Assembly: GCF_013177455.1 (NCBI RefSeq)
Contig: NZ_CP053660.1
Coordinates: 1,054,001-1,118,000, forward strand
Length of the DNA stretch: 64,000 nt
Direction: 5' to 3'
From: Nocardioides marmotae
GTDB lineage: Bacteria > Actinomycetota > Actinomycetes > Propionibacteriales > Nocardioidaceae
In this document: positions 61,308 through 64,000 of the stretch, piece by piece
How the letters are laid out: each line of letters opens with the position of its first letter
Numbering within the stretch: position 1 is the first letter of the stretch
Program-made: the position numbers and the translations under genes
Notes under the pieces: model-generated
The model's input: the letters and a program-made list of their open reading frames with translations, nothing else
Told to the model about the DNA's origin: nothing
The model's database searches: none

Positions 61308-62696
61308 GTGGACGTGAACGACGAGCAGCCCGGCCCGGACGGAACCGAGGAGACCCAGCCCCTCGGACGCCCCCCGGTCCCCTCCCGCCCGGCACCCGAG
61401 CCCGCATCGGCTCCGGGTGACTCGTGGGTCCCGCCGACCGCCCAGCCGCGCCCCCTGCAGTGGGACGCGCCCGGCACGCGGCCCCAGCCCGCGCCGTACG
61501 GCCAGCCCTTCGGCCAGCAGGCCGGACCGGCCTACGGCCAGCCCTACCCCGCGTCGGGCGGCGGCTCCCACTCCACGACCCCGCGCGGACGCGTGCCGGT
61601 CTGGCTGTGGCCCGTGGTGACGGCACTGGCGCTCGTGGTCGGCGTCATGGGCGGCGTCTTCGGCGGCATCGTCTACGACGCGCTCGAGGAGGAGTCCGGC
61701 TCCTCGCTGGTCGGCTCCGGGCTCGGCGAGGACGCCGTCCGCACCGAGGCGCCCCTGGAGGCCGAGGAGGGCTCGGTCGCCGCCGTGGCGCAGGAGCTGC
61801 TGCCCAGCACGGTGCAGATCTCGGCCTCCTTCGAGGGCGAGGCCAACGGGGCGACCGGCTCCGGCTTCGTGCTCGACACCCGCGGGCACGTCGTCACCAA
61901 CAACCACGTCGTCGCCGACGCCGCCCAGGAGGACGGCGCGATCGAGATCGTCGACCAGGACGGCAACCGGTACGACGCCGAGGTCGTCGGCCGCAGCCCC
62001 GTCTACGACCTCGCGGTCCTCTACGCCCGCGAGGTCGAGGGCATGAAGCCCGCGGCCCTCGGCGCGTCGACCGCGCTGCAGGTCGGCGAGGGCGTCGTCG
62101 CGATCGGCTCGCCGCTGGGCCTGAGCTCGACGGTCACCGCCGGCATCGTGAGCGCGCTGAAGCGACCCGTCACCACGGGCGACTCCGCCAACGACTCCTC
62201 CTACATCAACGCCGTCCAGACCGACGCCGCGATCAACCCGGGGAACTCCGGTGGCCCCCTGGTCAACCTGCGCGGCCAGGTCGTCGGCGTGAACTCCGCG
62301 ATCGCGACCACCGGCGGCGGCATGCTCGGCGGCGGGGAGTCGGGCAACATCGGGGTGGGCTTCGCGATCCCGATCGAGCAGGTGCGGGTCACCGCCGACC
62401 AGATCCTGCGCACGGGCGAGGCCAGCTACCCGGTGATCGGCGCGCAGGTCCAGACCGGCCAGCGCGACGGCACCGGCGCCGAGATCGAGGAGGTCATCGA
62501 GGACACCCCCGCGGCCGAGGCGGGCCTGAAGGCCGGCGACGTCATCGTCGCGGTCGACGGCGAGCGGGTCACCGACGGCATCGCGCTGATCGTGGCGATC
62601 CGGACCCACCAGCCCGGCGAGACCATCGAGTTCTCGGTCGTCCGCGGTGGCGACGAGCGGACCGTCGAGGTCGAGCTGGGCGCCGAGACCGGCTGA
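61308..62696 (+). CDS. htrA: HtrA/DegP-like membrane serine protease with PDZ domain
   Basis: A 462-residue protease. A Pro/Gln-rich cytoplasmic N-terminus (1-95), one transmembrane helix (about 98-122), then a trypsin-like domain with the triad H200 ('TNNHVV'), D234 ('VYDLAVLY') and S314 ('NPGNSGGPLVN'), and a C-terminal PDZ domain (about 365-455, 'AAEAGLKAGDVIVAVDGERV'). It degrades misfolded envelope proteins and in the mycobacterial locus helps control SigE signalling. GTG 61314, 6 nt after CATGAT, is an alternative leaderless start. Confidence 0.92.
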   Translation: MDVNDEQPGPDGTEETQPLGRPPVPSRPAPEPASAPGDSWVPPTAQPRPLQWDAPGTRPQPAPYGQPFGQQAGPAYGQPYPASGGGSHSTTPRGRVPVWLWPVVTALALVVGVMGGVFGGIVYDALEEESGSSLVGSGLGEDAVRTEAPLEAEEGSVAAVAQELLPSTVQISASFEGEANGATGSGFVLDTRGHVVTNNHVVADAAQEDGAIEIVDQDGNRYDAEVVGRSPVYDLAVLYAREVEGMKPAALGASTALQVGEGVVAIGSPLGLSSTVTAGIVSALKRPVTTGDSANDSSYINAVQTDAAINPGNSGGPLVNLRGQVVGVNSAIATTGGGMLGGGESGNIGVGFAIPIEQVRVTADQILRTGEASYPVIGAQVQTGQRDGTGAEIEEVIEDTPAAEAGLKAGDVIVAVDGERVTDGIALIVAIRTHQPGETIEFSVVRGGDERTVEVELGAETG

Positions 62697-62762
62697 CCCC
62701 GGGCGCGCCGCTCAGGCGCTGCTCAGGCGCGCTGCTCAGGCGCCGCGGGGCTGGGCTCTCGC

Positions 62763-63011
62763 TCAGTCGCCGCGGGGCTCGGCGTCGGCCGCCTCGACGA
62801 AGGGGTGCTCGTCGACGAACGTCCGGGTCTCGTCGTACATCCGCTGGATGAAGTCCTCCAGCTGGCTGGTCTCGACCCGCCACTGACCGCGGCCGCCGAT
62901 CTTGATGGCGGGCAGCTCACCGCGGCGCACCAGCGCGTACACCTGCGCGCTCGAGGTGTTGAGCACCTCGGCCACGTCGGCGAGCGTGAGGAAACGGGGC
63001 GGACCGGGCAT
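62763..63011 (-). CDS. Small excisionase-type (HTH_17/BldC-like) DNA-binding protein
   Basis: An 82-residue MerR/excisionase-type winged HTH: 'FLTLADVAEVLNTSSAQVYALVRRGELPAIKIGGRGQWRVETSQLEDFI' type arrangement covers residues 7-55. Such proteins are common in actinobacteria as developmental or phage-related regulators; no integrase is nearby, so a host regulator is more likely. Divergent from the SAF-domain gene across 100 nt. Confidence 0.87.
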   Translation of the reverse strand: MPGPPRFLTLADVAEVLNTSSAQVYALVRRGELPAIKIGGRGQWRVETSQLEDFIQRMYDETRTFVDEHPFVEAADAEPRGD

Positions 63012-63111
63012 GGGCCCATGGTGGCACCTGCCACCCCCGGCCCCCGCCTGTGCCCCACCGAGCTGTGGAGAACGGGGTGACGAGCCCGCCCTCCGTCTGC
63101 ACACTGTCCCC

Positions 63112-63753
63112 GTGCCCACCGACGTCCCGACCCCGCCGGCGCCGCCCGGAGCGACCCGCGCGCGCCGGCCGGGCTGGCGCGACCCGCGGCTGTGGGTCGG
63201 GGTCCTCATCGTCGCCGCGTCGGTCGTGGCCGGCGCCCGGCTGCTGGACGCCGCGGACGACACGGTCGCGGTCTGGGCCGTCGCCGCCGACCTGGGCGCG
63301 GGGGACCGGGTCACCGCGGACGACCTGGTGGCCCAGCGCGTCCGGTTCGCCGACGGGGTGGCGGGCGAGCGCTACTTCCTCGCCGAGGAGCAGCTGCCCG
63401 CCGAGCTCGCGCTGGTGCGCGGCGTTGGGGCCGGGGAGCTCCTGCCCCGCGCGGCCGTGGGCACCGTCGAGGAGGCCGGCACCGTCTCGGTGCCGCTCGC
63501 CGTCGACCTGGTGCCGCCGACGGTGGGCGACGGGTCCGTCGTCGACGTCTACCTGACCGGCTCGGCCGGGACGCCCGACGGGCCGGTGCTCGACGACGTG
63601 GTCGTCGTGGAGGCGCCCGCCCTGGACGAGGGCTTCGGCGCGACCGGGAAACGGCAGCTCGTCGTCGCGGTGGACGAGGCCACGGCGGAGCAGTTCTTCG
63701 CCCGGCTGGCGCGGGTGGAGAACCCGCTCACGACCGTCACCCAGGTCTCGTGA
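63112..63753 (+). CDS. SAF-domain (CpaB/RcpC-like) protein
   Basis: A 213-residue membrane protein: one N-terminal transmembrane helix (about residues 27-46) and an extracytoplasmic SAF domain (about 52-115, 'VAVWAVAADLGAGDRVTADDLVAQRV'). It resembles CpaB/RcpC, the pilus-assembly protein of Tad/Flp loci. GTG 63112. Its stop overlaps the next gene's GTG (GTGA), and the next gene is CpaE-like. Confidence 0.8.
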   Translation: MPTDVPTPPAPPGATRARRPGWRDPRLWVGVLIVAASVVAGARLLDAADDTVAVWAVAADLGAGDRVTADDLVAQRVRFADGVAGERYFLAEEQLPAELALVRGVGAGELLPRAAVGTVEEAGTVSVPLAVDLVPPTVGDGSVVDVYLTGSAGTPDGPVLDDVVVVEAPALDEGFGATGKRQLVVAVDEATAEQFFARLARVENPLTTVTQVS

Positions 63754-64000
63754 ACCCCGTCGTCGTCCTCGTGGTGGGCGCCGGGGCGGCGTGGGAGTCC
63801 GACGCGCTGCGCCGCTTCGACGGCCGACGCGACGTCGTCGTGCTCAAGCGTTGCGTGGACGTGGACGACCTCCTCGCGGCCGCCTCGGCCCGCCAGGCCG
63901 ACGTCGCGGTCGTCGGGATCGACGCACCCGGGCTCGACGCCGCGGCCGTGGACCACCTGCGGCGCGACGGTGTCCAACCGGTCGCCGTCGTCCCGGCCGA
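63750..64000 (+). CDS. CpaE-like protein, N-terminal fragment (cut by the window end)
   Basis: Only 83 complete codons are present (MNPVVVLVVGAG...). The sequence looks like the N-terminal receiver-like domain of CpaE/septum-site ATPases ('VDVDDLLAAASARQADVAVVG'). With the SAF protein it suggests that a Tad/Flp pilus locus continues beyond the window. Frame and start (GTG 63750) are supported by the overlap with the preceding gene. Confidence 0.7.
   Translation, partial: MNPVVVLVVGAGAAWESDALRRFDGRRDVVVLKRCVDVDDLLAAASARQADVAVVGIDAPGLDAAAVDHLRRDGVQPVAVVPA

Overview
The window is a very G+C-rich actinobacterial chromosome segment. A mycothiol biosynthesis gene (mshB), a 7Fe ferredoxin, a DUF3117 micro-protein, a sigE/anti-sigma/htrA stress locus, a translational-type ileS T-box leader and many apparently leaderless genes (TANNNT about 7 nt before ATG/GTG) together point to Actinobacteria. 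The overall style best fits Nocardioides or a close relative; this is inferred from gene content, not from a marker gene.

Layout. (1) 1-1806: a DUF222/HNH endonuclease gene followed by a 32-bp tandem repeat. (2) 1828-18529, minus strand: a purine-catabolism island. A ten-gene operon (15826 down to 5557), in which nearly every junction is a stop/start overlap, encodes OHCU decarboxylase, HIU hydrolase, uricase, allantoinase, ureidoglycine-glyoxylate aminotransferase, allantoate amidohydrolase, an RpiR regulator, two xanthine dehydrogenase polypeptides and guanine deaminase. Upstream is a two-gene unit (acetamidase/formamidase family plus an AtzH-amidase fusion) and downstream an NMT1-like ABC transporter operon. 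All three units carry the same CTGAAAC-N4-GTYYY site upstream, which suggests one regulon taking guanine/xanthine/urate to glycine, CO2 and ammonia. (3) 18663-27598: a thioesterase-like protein, an unusual HTH-plus-helical-repeat regulator, and two large paralogous secreted Ig-like-repeat proteins separated by a hairpin-rich 426-nt region.

(4) 27701-43642: a conserved unknown protein, a Nudix hydrolase, mshB, a VanW protein, a secreted lipase, a GNAT protein, fdxA, dapC, an AI-2E-type permease, a secreted lytic-transglycosylase-like protein, dapD, a patatin, an FMN/Fe-S ene-reductase-like enzyme, a DinB-like protein and a stand-alone LigD-type 3'-phosphoesterase domain. (5) 43670-53441: a lipoprotein, the ileS T-box and ileS, a 22-bp-period repeat array, an LLM oxidoreductase, dapE, a LOG-family protein, a DivIVA-domain protein, a membrane protein, an M14 carboxypeptidase and an enoyl-CoA hydratase. 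(6) 53438-64000: a PaaX-like regulator, a DUF3117 protein, pepA, a MarR/MMPL divergent pair, an O-methyltransferase, sigE with its anti-sigma factor and htrA, a small excisionase-type HTH protein, and the start of a probable Tad/Flp-like locus (a SAF-domain protein and a truncated CpaE-like protein).

The most interesting signals are the three-site purine operator, the AtzH-amidase fusion as candidate for the terminal purine step, the two-gene surface-protein locus with its neighbouring regulator and intergenic hairpins, the 22-bp two-orientation repeat array after ileS, and recurring 12-bp tandem repeats that sit on stop codons or 3' ends of genes. No tRNA, rRNA, CRISPR array, prophage or insertion sequence was recognised.
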